DNA of 45,632 nt from assembly GCA_026125215.1 (NCBI GenBank), contig JAHCLN010000010.1, forward strand, positions 1-45,632, written 5' to 3'. This stretch comes from Opitutaceae bacterium (GTDB lineage Bacteria > Verrucomicrobiota > Verrucomicrobiia > Opitutales > Opitutaceae). The position numbers and the translations under genes are program-made. The notes below the pieces were generated by a model. The model was given only the letters and a program-made list of their open reading frames with translations. It made no database searches and was not told the origin of the DNA. Positions within the stretch are counted from its first letter, which is position 1. The number at the start of each line of letters is the position of its first letter. Positions 9,058 through 18,941 of this stretch are shown here, piece by piece.

Positions 9058-10677
9058 ATGGAAGCGAACCGACACAGATACCCCGTCCTGTTTGCATCAC
9101 TGATTGCCCTGACGGCCACGCCGGCGTGGCCGTCGTCGGGCGACCCTGAAGATGTCGTTCCCAAATCCGGACCCCGACAACCCAATGTCCTCTTCATCCT
9201 GATTGATGATCACCCCGCGCATATGGTCAGCTTGTTGGACGAATCGATGGTGCGGACGCCCAACATGGAGCGCTTGGCCGCCCGCGGCACCTGGTTTTCC
9301 CGGGGCTACAACGCGGCCCCGGTCTGCGCCGCCTCGCGGGCCGCGTTTTTGACCGGTGTGCATCCCGCCAATTCCGGGGCCTACTACAACGCCCAGAACT
9401 GGCGGCGCACCTCCGCGCCCATCGCCCAAGCCACCACCATGCAGGGTCATTTTCGCCAGCACGGTTATCTGACCGCCGGTTACGGCAAGATCGACCACAC
9501 GTCCTATCAGCGTGAGACCTTGGACGACTACACACCCGGATTCAGGGTGCTGCACCGCGATCGCAGCCAGGGCATCAAGACTGATGCCGACTTGGTGCCT
9601 CATATTATTCCCGAAACCTTGCGCATGCCTGACCCCGATTACCTCGCCACGCGCATTGGCGCCTTGCCGGATGACTGGGACCGGGATGATCCGACGAAGC
9701 TGCAGGAAGACACCGTGCATGCGGACCGCACGATCAAATTTCTGGGCATGGACCACCAGCAGCCGTTCTTTGTGACCTGCGGTTTTTGGCGTCCGCACTC
9801 CGAGCGCATCGTGCCCAAACGCTATTTTGACCTGTATCCGCTGGAAAATGTCAGGATCCCCGAGAGTTACCTTCCCGGTGACTTGGAGGATGTGCCGGCG
9901 GCTGCGCGCTGGCGTGCGACCAAGCGCGGCACCCATGCGGCGGTGGTCAACAGCGGCCTGTGGCGGGAATATTTGCGCTCCTATTACGCGGCCACCACCT
10001 ACGTGGATGAACAGATCGGCCGGGTGCTTGATGCCTTGGAGAGCAGTGCCTATGCGGACGACACCATCGTGATCTTTGCCAGCGACAATGGTTACAACGC
10101 CGGCGAGAAAGACATGTGGGCAAAATTTGCCCTGTGGGAGCAGACCAACCGGGTCGTGTTTGCCATTTCCGTGCCCGGCCTGCCGGTGCAGATGAGCTCC
10201 ACTCCGGTGAGCTTGCTCGATATTTATCCGACGTTGCTCGCGCTCTGCGGACTGCCGGCGCCCGGTCCGCAAAAGCTCGATGGCATCGATTTGACCCCGG
10301 TGCTGAAAGGCGAACGCGCTGAGCGCGGACAACCGGTCCTCTCCACCTATGGGCAGGGCAATCATTCCATTCGCGACGCCCGCTTCCGGTATATCCGCTA
10401 CCGCAACGGCGATGAGGAACTCTACGATCACTTCAGCGATCCCCACGAGTGGCACAATCTTGCCGGGAATCCCGCCTTTGCCGGGGTCAAATCAACCATG
10501 GCGGTTTGGCTGCCAGAACATGATGCCCCCGAGATAGAACCGGCGATGGCTGATCGCCCGCGTGGTGCTTGGGACGGCTCCGAGTTGCGGCAGGATTTGT
10601 TTGATCTCTTGGAGCAGGGCGAAGTCCCCGTTCAAAACTACAACCGGGTCTATCAGGAAGTCCTGAATTGGCCCTAA
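9058..10677 (+). CDS. exported sulfatase (type I, formylglycine-dependent)
   Basis: 539 residues from the ATG at 9058, 16 nt after ggt. A start at 8995 is also open but would overlap ggt and bury the signal peptide (YPVLFASLIALTATPAWP). Arylsulfatase/iduronate-2-sulfatase-like: metal ligands in LFILIDDHP (D50, D51), the formylglycine site VCAASRAAFLTG (Cys90, C-x-A-x-R form), VRTPNMERLAARG, and the C-terminal metal and substrate segment IVIFASDNGYNAGEKDMW. The motif HSERIVPKRYFDLYP and the late SDPHEWHNLAGNP segment are typical of the iduronate-2-sulfatase-like subgroup. It needs Cys-to-formylglycine maturation before or during export; no clear maturase is encoded here. It probably removes sulfate esters from the glycan handled by the neighbouring propellers. 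Confidence 0.93.
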   Translation: MEANRHRYPVLFASLIALTATPAWPSSGDPEDVVPKSGPRQPNVLFILIDDHPAHMVSLLDESMVRTPNMERLAARGTWFSRGYNAAPVCAASRAAFLTGVHPANSGAYYNAQNWRRTSAPIAQATTMQGHFRQHGYLTAGYGKIDHTSYQRETLDDYTPGFRVLHRDRSQGIKTDADLVPHIIPETLRMPDPDYLATRIGALPDDWDRDDPTKLQEDTVHADRTIKFLGMDHQQPFFVTCGFWRPHSERIVPKRYFDLYPLENVRIPESYLPGDLEDVPAAARWRATKRGTHAAVVNSGLWREYLRSYYAATTYVDEQIGRVLDALESSAYADDTIVIFASDNGYNAGEKDMWAKFALWEQTNRVVFAISVPGLPVQMSSTPVSLLDIYPTLLALCGLPAPGPQKLDGIDLTPVLKGERAERGQPVLSTYGQGNHSIRDARFRYIRYRNGDEELYDHFSDPHEWHNLAGNPAFAGVKSTMAVWLPEHDAPEIEPAMADRPRGAWDGSELRQDLFDLLEQGEVPVQNYNRVYQEVLNWP

Positions 10678-10697
10678 ATGGCGGATCTGCCGAAACA

Positions 10698-12143
10698 ATG
10701 AAACACAAGCTAGTGCTGCTGGCACTGACCCTGCAAATCGCCGGCTTGAATGGAAAGCAGGAGAGTGGCTTGGGTGAAGCCGCTCCGGTTGATATTGGTT
10801 CCCGTCTGGAGCTTTTTGTCGACCGCCTGTTGGTCGAACATATGCACGCGGTGGAGTTCAGGCTCCATCACCCGGTCAAGGCACCGGCTTCATCCGCGCC
10901 GTTTCCCGGAGGCTACTATGCCACGGTGATCAAGGATGGGGATCTTTACCGCACTTGGTATCGGGGACGCGATCCGGACTACAATGGTCCAACCTACAGT
11001 GGTCATCCGGGCGAGACTCTCCATTATGCGGAAAGCCGGGATGGCGTGCAGTGGACCTTGCCCAGCTTCGGCCGGCATCTGGTCGGTGGAACGCGGGACA
11101 ACAACGTGATCTTGTTCGGGCTCTCGCCGTTTTTGCACAATCTGTCACCCTTTCTCGATGATCGTCCCGGGGTGCCTCCCGGCGAACGCTACAAGGCGGT
11201 CGCCGGCTATCCCGGTAAACCGGAGGAGAGAAAGCTGGGCGGCCCTGGCCGGGGACTCTTTGCCTTTGTGTCACCCGACGGGATCACCTGGACTCAGCGC
11301 AAGGAGATCATTCCCTATCGGGCGAACGAATGGAGGCATGCATTCGACTCGGCCAATGTCGCGTTTTGGTCCGAAGCCGAGCAGCTCTATGTCTGCTATT
11401 TTCGCACATGGACCAACGCGGGGCACCTGCGGAGCGTGAGCCGCGCTACTTCGCCCGATTTTGTGCACTGGAGCGAACCGGTGGCTCTCGACCCCAACCT
11501 GCCCGGTGAACATCTCTACACCACGAACACCCAGCCCTATGTGCGCGCTCCGCACATCTATATTGCGCTGCCGACACGGTTCGTCACCGCGCGGGGCAAT
11601 GCCCCGGGTTACGATCGCCGCGATAACAATTCCACCGACGTGCTCTTCATGTCGAAGCGGGCCGGCGCCTTGCACTACGACCGGCTGTTTACCGAGGCCT
11701 TCATCCGGCCGGGCATGAACCCGGACTTGTGGGGCAATCGTGCAAATTACGTGGCGCAGAATGTTGTTCTCACCGCGCCGGAGGAGCTGTCCATCTACCA
11801 TAAAAATGGCGACCGCTACGTGTTGCGGGCCGACGGCTTTGTCTCCGTGCGGGCTGGCGCGGAAAGCGGCGAGCTCGTGACCAAGCCGCTGATATTCTCA
11901 GGCCGGGAACTCGTGATCAATTTCAGCTCCAGCGCGGCGGGCAGCATCGCGGTTGAGCTTTTGAACCCCGATGGCGTGCCGATCCCGGGCTATGGTCTGG
12001 CCGATGCCAAACCTGCTTACGGTGACAGCATTGAGCAGGTGATGACCTGGCGGCAGGGCGACCTGTCCGCCGTGGCCGGCCAGCCCGTGCGGCTCCGATT
12101 TGTCATGCAGGAATGCGACCTGTATTCGTTTCGCTTCCGGTAG
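10698..12143 (+). CDS. secreted beta-propeller glycoside-hydrolase-like protein, divergent fifth member
   Basis: 481 residues from the ATG at 10698 (an in-frame ATG at 10668 overlaps the sulfatase and would hide the signal peptide). Signal peptide about 1-20. The opening IGSRLELFVDRLLVE (33-47) and RLHHPVKAP mark a family common in Planctomycetes and Verrucomicrobia, usually annotated as hypothetical or GH32-like. It shares with the tandem array the blade motif YAESRDGVQWTLP followed by a G-x-x-x-NN turn (TRDNNVILF), the ERYKAVAGYP segment, and a closing beta-sandwich (VELLNPDGVPIPGYGLADA resembles VEILDEQMRPIPGFSAAEF of paralog 3). It is therefore a distant paralog, not part of the recent duplication. 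Function is unknown beyond probable glycan processing. Confidence 0.8.
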   Translation: MKHKLVLLALTLQIAGLNGKQESGLGEAAPVDIGSRLELFVDRLLVEHMHAVEFRLHHPVKAPASSAPFPGGYYATVIKDGDLYRTWYRGRDPDYNGPTYSGHPGETLHYAESRDGVQWTLPSFGRHLVGGTRDNNVILFGLSPFLHNLSPFLDDRPGVPPGERYKAVAGYPGKPEERKLGGPGRGLFAFVSPDGITWTQRKEIIPYRANEWRHAFDSANVAFWSEAEQLYVCYFRTWTNAGHLRSVSRATSPDFVHWSEPVALDPNLPGEHLYTTNTQPYVRAPHIYIALPTRFVTARGNAPGYDRRDNNSTDVLFMSKRAGALHYDRLFTEAFIRPGMNPDLWGNRANYVAQNVVLTAPEELSIYHKNGDRYVLRADGFVSVRAGAESGELVTKPLIFSGRELVINFSSSAAGSIAVELLNPDGVPIPGYGLADAKPAYGDSIEQVMTWRQGDLSAVAGQPVRLRFVMQECDLYSFRFR

Positions 12144-12152
12144 GAGCGGCAA

Positions 12153-13094
12153 ATGGGACACCGCGAAATGGGGGCGAGCATCTTCATGATCAGGCTGATT
12201 TGGCCCGGGCCCGGGCATTGCTTTCTGCCGGCGACCGGCATGGCAGTTTTGGCAATGGCGATTTCGTCGGTTGCTGCACCCGCGAATGCTCGTGCTGCCG
12301 GCATGTCGGTGGAAGAGTTTACCGTCCGGTCGGGCGATTCGTCTCTGTCCGTAAGGCTGGTTTCACCCGCGGCTCACACCCTGGCAGCACAACCCCTGCT
12401 GCTGTTGTATTTTAGCACCGACCGAGCGGCCTCTCTGCCCGAAGGACGGTATGGTGCCGCTGGCCGCATTTTCTTGGAACAGGGCCACCGGGTGGCGAGC
12501 TTTGATCTGCCGGCGCATGGCGAGAGGTTGGATGGTCAGGGCGGGGGCATCGCCGGTCTGGCCCAGCGCGTGGCAGCGGGGCAGGATCCCTTTTCCGAAT
12601 TTGTGCATAACGGCCGGGCGGTAATCGACGAATGCATCCGCCGTGGCCTCGCTCCAGCGGGGAGAATCGTCGTCGCCGGGGTATCGCGGGGTGGCTATTT
12701 TGCCTTACGGTTGGCGGCGGCGGACCGGCGCATCGCTGCCGCGGCGGCCTTTGCCCCGGTGACCGACTGGCGGGTGGTGACCGAATTCGATGCACTCAAG
12801 GAGAGCCCGGTCTTGGCGGCGCTGGCGTTGGAGAACTTTGCCGAACAACTGGCCGGTCGCCGGATCTATCTGGCGATTGGCAACCACGATTTGCGCACCG
12901 GCTCCGATGCTTGCACGCGGCTTGTGCTTGCGCTCATGGAAGCGGAACGCCGGCGCGGGGCAGCGCATTCTGGCGTCCGCTTCCACCTGGTCGATGACTC
13001 CAGGGGCCATGCGCTCGCCGCCAAGTGGCGCGAGGAGGGAGTGATGTTTCTGTTGGAGAATCAGACGGTGACGCGGGCACCGCCGATGCCATGA
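12153..13094 (+). CDS. secreted alpha/beta hydrolase
   Basis: 313 residues. Serine hydrolase of the alpha/beta fold: nucleophile elbow GVSRGGYFAL (about 171-180), acid candidate in AIGNHDLRTG, and catalytic His in SRGHALA near the C-terminus. DLPAHGERLDG matches the strand after the oxyanion loop. An N-terminal hydrophobic stretch (MAVLAMAISSVAAPANARA) suggests export. The start at 12153 is supported by GGAG six bases upstream, one of the few good Shine-Dalgarno sites among the host genes here; ATG at 12186 is an alternative that would give a more compact signal peptide. Likely an esterase or deacetylase removing acyl groups from the locus substrate; specificity cannot be told. Confidence 0.85.
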   Translation: MGHREMGASIFMIRLIWPGPGHCFLPATGMAVLAMAISSVAAPANARAAGMSVEEFTVRSGDSSLSVRLVSPAAHTLAAQPLLLLYFSTDRAASLPEGRYGAAGRIFLEQGHRVASFDLPAHGERLDGQGGGIAGLAQRVAAGQDPFSEFVHNGRAVIDECIRRGLAPAGRIVVAGVSRGGYFALRLAAADRRIAAAAAFAPVTDWRVVTEFDALKESPVLAALALENFAEQLAGRRIYLAIGNHDLRTGSDACTRLVLALMEAERRRGAAHSGVRFHLVDDSRGHALAAKWREEGVMFLLENQTVTRAPPMP

Positions 13095-13137
13095 GACGGC
13101 TCCAGCACAACCCGCCCGCATTTAGCTATCCCAATCT

Positions 13138-14733
13138 ATGATTCATCACGCCAATGTCCATGGCCTCATCGCGATCGATTGGATCGTGATCGGTCTCTAT
13201 CTCGCCTTCATCCTCGGCCAGGGCTGGTATTATTCGCGGCAACAAACCAGCGAGGGTGAGTTCCTGGTGGCGAAGGCAAAGCCCATGGGCTGGTTCATCG
13301 TTGGCCTGTCGATGTATGCCACGCTTCTCAGCACGATCTCGTATCTCGGGAAGCCCGGGGAGATGATCAACAAGGGCCCGATGGTGGGGATTGCCCAGCT
13401 TATCGCCGTGCCCATCGGCTACTGGCTGGTCGCCCATGTGTTGCTGCCACGAATCATGGCCCAGCGTGTCACCAGCGTTTACGAATATCTCGAGGAACGC
13501 ATCGGTGTCGTCGGTCGGCTCATCGCGGCGGCGCTTTTTATTTTTCTGCGCCTCGTCTGGATGGGGCTCATGACCTATCTGACATCGTCCGTGCTGGCGG
13601 TGGTGGTCGGCTTGGATCCCAAATGGGTTCCGCTACTGTCCGTGGGTGTAGGAATGGTGACCATTGCTTACTCGTCGATGGGCGGTTTCCGGGCGGTGGT
13701 CATGACAGACAACATTCAGGCCACGCTTCTGTTTGTCGGCGCGTTTGCCACCATCGGGGTTGTAACCTGGCACATGGGTGATTTGTCCTGGGTGCCCACC
13801 GAATGGTCGCCGAGTTGGGAAACCCAGCCGCTGTTTAGCTTTGATCCGCATGTCCGGGTGACGCTGGTCGGGCTGGTAATTCACATGGTGCTCTGGCGGG
13901 TGGCCACCTCGTGCAGCGACCAGACTTCAATCCAGCGCTTTATGGCCGTTAAGGATGCAGCTGCAGCCCGCCGATCCATGTTGGTGAACTCCGGCGCGGT
14001 TGTGGTCAGCGCGATTTTGCTCAGTCTGGTGGGTTGTGCGCTCCTGGGCTTTTTCACGCGTTTCCCCGATGCACTGCCGCCCGATATGACGGTTGCGCGC
14101 GACGCCGATCAACTCTTTCCGTTTTTCATCGCCCATTACATCCCCCCCGGTCTTTCGGGCCTGATTGTGTCGGCCATGCTGGCGGCGGTCATGTCCAGCC
14201 TGGATTCCGGTGTAAACAGCGTTACGGCGGTCGTAACGCGCGATTTCCTGGAGCGTTTCAAGCTCACGCCTGCCACCGAGGCTGGTCGGGTCCGTCTGCT
14301 GCGGGTGCTGACCGTGGTGATCGGGGTGGCCGTTATCGCACTGGGGTTGGTGATGAAGCACGTGCCGGGGAACATCACCGCCGTGACCAACAAGACGGCT
14401 TCCCTTGTGACCACGCCGATTTTCGGGCTTTTCCTGATGGCTTGGTATATGAAATCGATCACGCCGGTTGGCGCGCTGCTGGGCACGCTCGTAAGCGTCG
14501 CTGTTGCCGTGTTGATCGGCTTTTGGGATATGCTGACCGGCCGGCCCGGGTTCAGTTTCCAATACATCGGGCCTGCCGCACTGATAGCCAGCCAAGCCGT
14601 CGGCTGGCTGGTTAGTCGCCTGGGGCCGCGGCGGGAAGACCGCCGTGGCAATAGGATTTGGGGCATGGCCGGCACGGCGTTTGTCCTCGGGCTCGCGGGC
14701 TGGCTGGTGTTGGCTTTCCGTATTACCGGTTAA
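13138..14733 (+). CDS. sodium:solute symporter (SSS family)
   Basis: 531 residues, with roughly 13 hydrophobic segments throughout. Sodium/solute symporter family (SSF, SGLT-like): IDWIVIGLYLAFILGQGWYY as TM1, LSMYATLLSTISYLGKPGEM in the family's early conserved region, VTSVYEYLEERIG, SSMGGFRAVVMTDNIQATLL (sodium-binding region and family signature), CSDQTSIQRFMAVKD, and VSAMLAAVMSSLDSGVNSV in the conserved later helix. It probably carries the mono- or disaccharide, or an acid released by the upstream enzymes, across the inner membrane with Na+. It follows the hydrolase by 43 nt, so is probably co-transcribed. Confidence 0.95.
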   Translation: MIHHANVHGLIAIDWIVIGLYLAFILGQGWYYSRQQTSEGEFLVAKAKPMGWFIVGLSMYATLLSTISYLGKPGEMINKGPMVGIAQLIAVPIGYWLVAHVLLPRIMAQRVTSVYEYLEERIGVVGRLIAAALFIFLRLVWMGLMTYLTSSVLAVVVGLDPKWVPLLSVGVGMVTIAYSSMGGFRAVVMTDNIQATLLFVGAFATIGVVTWHMGDLSWVPTEWSPSWETQPLFSFDPHVRVTLVGLVIHMVLWRVATSCSDQTSIQRFMAVKDAAAARRSMLVNSGAVVVSAILLSLVGCALLGFFTRFPDALPPDMTVARDADQLFPFFIAHYIPPGLSGLIVSAMLAAVMSSLDSGVNSVTAVVTRDFLERFKLTPATEAGRVRLLRVLTVVIGVAVIALGLVMKHVPGNITAVTNKTASLVTTPIFGLFLMAWYMKSITPVGALLGTLVSVAVAVLIGFWDMLTGRPGFSFQYIGPAALIASQAVGWLVSRLGPRREDRRGNRIWGMAGTAFVLGLAGWLVLAFRITG

Positions 14734-14775
14734 CATCCTTTCCATGACCGCTGCTTTGTTCCATCCGCCCCACTC

Positions 14776-16305
14776 ATGAATCGTCCCAACATCCTATTCC
14801 TGCTTACCGATCAGCACGACCCGGCGGTTGCCGGTTTTGGCGGCAACACGGTCGTGCGAACGCCGCACCTGGATGCGCTGGCTGGCCAGTCGGTGCAATT
14901 CAGCTCGGCGGTATGCGCTTCCCCGCTTTGCACGCCGTCGCGCATGTGCCTGCTGACGGGCAAGGAGGTGCATCATTGCGCGGGGTGGAACAATCACTGG
15001 GCGATTTTTCCCGAGCATCTGACCTGGCCGGCACATTTTTCCGCCCACGGTTACAGGACATGTTTGGTCGGCAAAATGCATTTTGGTGGGCGCGACCAGA
15101 TGCAGGGCTTTCAAGACCGACCCTACGGGGATTTGCGCCACGGTCTCGGACACCAGCCCGATCCTTTGGCCATGTTTCCGGGCTACGCCGCGGCCCGGAG
15201 TGCGGGAGTGACGGAGATCCCCGAGAGCCTGCTGCAGGATGTTGTGGTGACCCGGGAAACCCTGGCGTATGTGCAGGAGCACGCGGCGGGCGATGACGGC
15301 CGGCCGTGGTTTGTGTGCGCATCCTACAGCCGGCCGCACCCGCCTTTTACGGCGCCGGGACGCTACTTGCGCCGCTATTGTGACCGGGTGCCGCCGCCCG
15401 AGGCGGGCGGCATGACGCCGGCCGAGGAATTTGCCCGTGCCCGGGCAGCGGGGCATGCCGATCTTAAGCCGGAAGAGATCCGCCGCGGCCGCGAGGCATA
15501 TTATGCCTGCGTCGAGTTTGTGGATGCCTGTATCGGCGAATTGTTGAACGGACTGCGCGAGGCGGGGCTGCTGGAGAACACCATCATCATTTACTCAAGC
15601 GACCACGGGGAGATGCTCGGCAACCATGCGATCTGGGGCAAAAGTGTTTATTACGACCGGGCGATTCGGGTGCCATTGTTGCTGAGCGGACCGGGCATCG
15701 CCCCCGGCGGCCATTGTCTCGACCACCCAATTTCGCTCGTCGATCTCTATCCGACCACATGCCGTCTTGCCGGCCTGCCGGTGCCGGAAGGGCTCGATGG
15801 CAAGGATTTCTCTTCAGTGTTGGGGGCGCCGACCACCGCGGCGGCGCCTCGCGAGGCGGCATGCAGCGCTTATTACCAATACGGGCAGACCATCAGTTTT
15901 CCGGCTCCGGTCCCGGAGTCCGAGCCGAACCGGGCATGGCGCACGGCCCGATCCGCGCAATGGAAGCTGGTGGAGGTCGAGGGCGGGGCCACGTTGCTGT
16001 TCGACCTGAACGCCGATCCCGAAGAGAAGCACAACCTGGCCGATCGTCCGGAGCACACCGGCCGGATTGAGGCGCTCCGCCGCGTGCTTTACAGGGATTT
16101 TAGCTGGGAACAGGTGCATGCGCAGCTCAAGGTCGACCGCGGCCGGCTGCCTGCGTTCAAATCAGGCCGGGTGCCGACCATGCCGAACCAATACCGGCTG
16201 CCTGATGGTCGGGAATTCGACGCCGAGGCTGCGCTTTATGGTGCGCGCTGGCTAAACATTCAGCCGGGCTCCAACGGAGGCATCATACCCCAGCAGTTTG
16301 GGTGA
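14776..16305 (+). CDS. sulfatase without signal peptide
   Basis: 509 residues. Type I sulfatase: ILFLLTDQHDP metal motif at the N-terminus, formylglycine site LCTPSRMCLLTG (Cys52, canonical C-x-P-S-R), YRTCLVGKMHFGG, and IIIYSSDHGEMLGNHAIWGK carrying the C-terminal metal ligands. The protein begins directly at the catalytic domain (MNRPNILFLL), so, unlike the upstream sulfatase, it appears cytoplasmic and would act on imported sulfated units. Choline-sulfatase-like and general arylsulfatases share this layout. C-terminal residues MPNQYRLPDGREFDAEAALY resemble the tails of that group. It lies 42 nt after the symporter gene. Confidence 0.93.
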   Translation: MNRPNILFLLTDQHDPAVAGFGGNTVVRTPHLDALAGQSVQFSSAVCASPLCTPSRMCLLTGKEVHHCAGWNNHWAIFPEHLTWPAHFSAHGYRTCLVGKMHFGGRDQMQGFQDRPYGDLRHGLGHQPDPLAMFPGYAAARSAGVTEIPESLLQDVVVTRETLAYVQEHAAGDDGRPWFVCASYSRPHPPFTAPGRYLRRYCDRVPPPEAGGMTPAEEFARARAAGHADLKPEEIRRGREAYYACVEFVDACIGELLNGLREAGLLENTIIIYSSDHGEMLGNHAIWGKSVYYDRAIRVPLLLSGPGIAPGGHCLDHPISLVDLYPTTCRLAGLPVPEGLDGKDFSSVLGAPTTAAAPREAACSAYYQYGQTISFPAPVPESEPNRAWRTARSAQWKLVEVEGGATLLFDLNADPEEKHNLADRPEHTGRIEALRRVLYRDFSWEQVHAQLKVDRGRLPAFKSGRVPTMPNQYRLPDGREFDAEAALYGARWLNIQPGSNGGIIPQQFG

Positions 16306-16566
16306 AAATCTTCCGGCGAATATCCGGCCTTGCCGCCATCCAAATCCATCGGCTAACCAACATGAACACTCCGCTCAGCAGGTGGCTTGATCGGCCAATT
16401 GTGGCAGCAGAAGTTTGCGCAGTTAAAATATCTCGTATCCATGGCGAGTTTTTGGTCCCGCACCGGGCTTGTCATCACTCAAGTTGGGTTTGTTCCCGGC
16501 TGACCAACGCAATTCCCGGCATCCTGATCTACAGGCAAATGCGACTGGGCTCAGCTGACGCCTTAT
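16306..16566. other. 261-bp intergenic spacer before the receptor gene
   Basis: No convincing gene: a 93-codon frame (16302-16583) has no family resemblance and overlaps both neighbours. It holds a weak promoter-like pair, TTGTGG (16399-16404) and TAAAAT (16424-16429) with a 19-bp spacer, about 140 bp before the receptor start. The spacing is longer than ideal, so this is only a candidate. It is the longest gap in the locus and the likely place for a separate promoter for the TonB-dependent receptor. Confidence 0.3.
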
Positions 16567-18765
16567 ATGGTTTTGCGACGTAAAATAGGCCGTGTCTGCA
16601 TGATGTTATGGTGGAGTATGCTGTTCGGCGGCACCGGCCAGACGCATTTCGATCCATTGGAACCGCTGGAGGAAGCGCCGACAGTCTTGACCGAATTTGA
16701 TGTGCTCAGCGGGAAGGCTGATTGGGACGAGACCAATCTTGGGGCCGGCGAAGCCGAGCTGCACGACGGGTTGTTTGGGAATGATTTTCTGGATGATTTG
16801 GATTTTTTCAGCACCGGCGTGCACGGTGTGTTGGCCGTGGAGCTGGCGCGCATCAACGAGCCGCCTCCGGTGGATTTGGTTGCCGGAGAGATCCGGCAGA
16901 GCTTCAGGGGATTTCCTACTCCCGTGTTGAGGAACGGATTTGCGCAGATCGGCATGCCCGAAACCCTGAATGTCGCCCAAACGATCAATATTCAGGGTGC
17001 ATTGATTCCGGTCCTTGGCCGGGCGGCCCCGGGAGGGATGCAGAACATCATAACCGCGCGACCCAGGGCGCGAAAGCAGCTGAGATTTATCGCCACGGGC
17101 TCGACTGCCGATCGCGGGCGGCTGTTTCTTGAAGACAACCGCCCCATGCGTCCGGGCAAGTTGTGGCAAAGAACGGCATTGGAATGGCAGGGCAGGACCG
17201 GCCCTCAGGATTTTTTCAAGGAGCAAACCCGCACGGTATCGGCCGCGCTCGCCCACAAACACAGTGCCAAGCTTACGCTGCTGTATACGCTGGACGCCCG
17301 TTCGGTCAAAGCACGTGCTGCATCTGCCATACCGGAATATCGGATCGACGCCGCCGGCAAGATCAAGGGCCCATGGCTGCCGCTGGCATTGTTCAATGCC
17401 AACGGTCCGCATGCGTGGGTCACTCGGGAAAGCGCGGCGGCGAGCATCCAATTGGACAGCCAGCCAACCAAGCGGGTGGCTTTGCGGGCCAGCCTGGAGG
17501 GATGGTCGCGATTGATAGTTCAGGATCGGTTCACGACTTCGGTTCTTAATCTGTCCACGGGCAGGTTCCAAGGTGTGCGCGAGCCCCGCCACTTGGAATT
17601 GCCGCAGCAGGCCGCGGCCTTGAGAACCGAAGCGATCTTTCGATTTTCGGCTTGGGGCGGCGAGCACAAGTTGCTGGCGGGCGCGGCCGGAACTTTTGGC
17701 CACAGCCATCGGCAAGAGAGCGCGCTCTCCGTGGCGGATCGCAACCAACTGCCCGCTGATGTCCGCAGCTTTGATCCGTTGGCCCCGAATTTCCTGCTGC
17801 CGGCATACGATCCTTTGCGTTACACCCGCATCATTGCCGACCGCCGGGAGCGTCCGCGTTACTCCACGTTGGAGTTGAGCGACCGGGTGGCGTGGCGCCA
17901 AGGCCGGCTGGTGGCAACAACGGGGTTGCGCTACGATCTGGTTGATCTCGAGGTGAGTGATTCCAAGCCGGGTGTGACTAAGCCACGGTATCGGGACGAT
18001 ACCGGCCAACTGAGCCACCACTTGGGACTGAACTACCTCATCGCGCCCTCTCGGCTTCTGCTTTTTGGCAGTTTGAGCACGGCCTTCGACCCGTTTACCC
18101 CGGTAGATGCCCGCACCGGTAAGATTCAAAAGAACGAGACCACCGCAGGTTATGAAGCCGGTTTGCGCGGACGGTCTGTTTCTGGGCAGCTCGAATATGC
18201 GGTCTCCGGTTATTGGTTGTTCAATCAGCACATCTCGCGAATCAACCCGCTCTTCAATGATCCGCTGGCGGATGCGGATCAAAGCCAGCCGCAACTCGTG
18301 GCGGCCGGCGAGGAGGAGTATCGCGGTGGGCGTCTTGAGATTAAGTGGTCGCCGGCGGAATCTCTCCGGTTGGCCTTGCGGGGTTCGGCCGTAAGGGCTG
18401 TCACGGTTGCTTCGCCCGATCTTCCGCAGGAGGTGGGCCAGCCAATTACCAGGCTGCCTCCAGTCAATCTCAGCGTGAATCTCCGGCATCAACCCGTGGA
18501 TTTCAAATCGGGTTTCTATTGGTCCGCTGGCTGGCAGTATATCGCCGGGTATACGGCCAATTATGCCGACACTTTAAGAGAGGAGCTGACCTATCCGGGC
18601 TATGGTCTGGCTAGTCTGGGCGCGGGCTGGCGTTGGAAACTGGGCAAATTGCAGATGGAGATGGATGCGCTGGCCCGAAACGTCTTGGACAGGGATCTGC
18701 TTCGGTCTCATGCCCTTCTTGGTGCCCAACAAGAGGGCAGCTTGACCGTCCGTTTGGTGTATTGA
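16567..18765 (+). CDS. TonB-dependent outer-membrane receptor
   Basis: 732 residues. A short hydrophobic leader (MMLWWSMLFGG) precedes APTVLTEFDVLSG (about 37-49), which resembles the TonB box of verrucomicrobial receptors. A plug-like segment follows (NVAQTINIQGALIPVLGRAAPGGMQNI), then many amphipathic strands (KLTLLYTLDARS, LVATTGLRYDLVDLEV, RLLLFGSLSTAFDPFTP, EAGLRGRSVSGQLEYAVSGY) and a final strand GSLTVRLVY ending in an aromatic residue, as required for barrel assembly. It is short for a receptor of this phylum (often 900 or more) and the plug is compact. No SusD-like protein is nearby. It probably imports the oligosaccharide or glycoside handled by the upstream enzymes. Confidence 0.85.
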   Translation: MVLRRKIGRVCMMLWWSMLFGGTGQTHFDPLEPLEEAPTVLTEFDVLSGKADWDETNLGAGEAELHDGLFGNDFLDDLDFFSTGVHGVLAVELARINEPPPVDLVAGEIRQSFRGFPTPVLRNGFAQIGMPETLNVAQTINIQGALIPVLGRAAPGGMQNIITARPRARKQLRFIATGSTADRGRLFLEDNRPMRPGKLWQRTALEWQGRTGPQDFFKEQTRTVSAALAHKHSAKLTLLYTLDARSVKARAASAIPEYRIDAAGKIKGPWLPLALFNANGPHAWVTRESAAASIQLDSQPTKRVALRASLEGWSRLIVQDRFTTSVLNLSTGRFQGVREPRHLELPQQAAALRTEAIFRFSAWGGEHKLLAGAAGTFGHSHRQESALSVADRNQLPADVRSFDPLAPNFLLPAYDPLRYTRIIADRRERPRYSTLELSDRVAWRQGRLVATTGLRYDLVDLEVSDSKPGVTKPRYRDDTGQLSHHLGLNYLIAPSRLLLFGSLSTAFDPFTPVDARTGKIQKNETTAGYEAGLRGRSVSGQLEYAVSGYWLFNQHISRINPLFNDPLADADQSQPQLVAAGEEEYRGGRLEIKWSPAESLRLALRGSAVRAVTVASPDLPQEVGQPITRLPPVNLSVNLRHQPVDFKSGFYWSAGWQYIAGYTANYADTLREELTYPGYGLASLGAGWRWKLGKLQMEMDALARNVLDRDLLRSHALLGAQQEGSLTVRLVY

Positions 18766-18941
18766 GCTGTTGTGCAGTGGTGGCCGGTGAATGGCCGTTG
18801 ATCAAAGTTCGGAATGAGGATCGACCGGGGCAGGAAACATGCGTTGGCGGGAACCATTTCAAACCAGCCCGGTGCCGTGGGCGAACCGGAACAGCCGGGG
18901 ATTGCACCGGCGGGGTGCACTTGTTGTCGTGAGGGCCGCGC

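Noticed and set aside
16302..16583. 93-codon frame between sulfatase and receptor
   Set aside because: No family likeness, overlaps both neighbours, and cysteine/histidine-rich composition unlike real proteins here.
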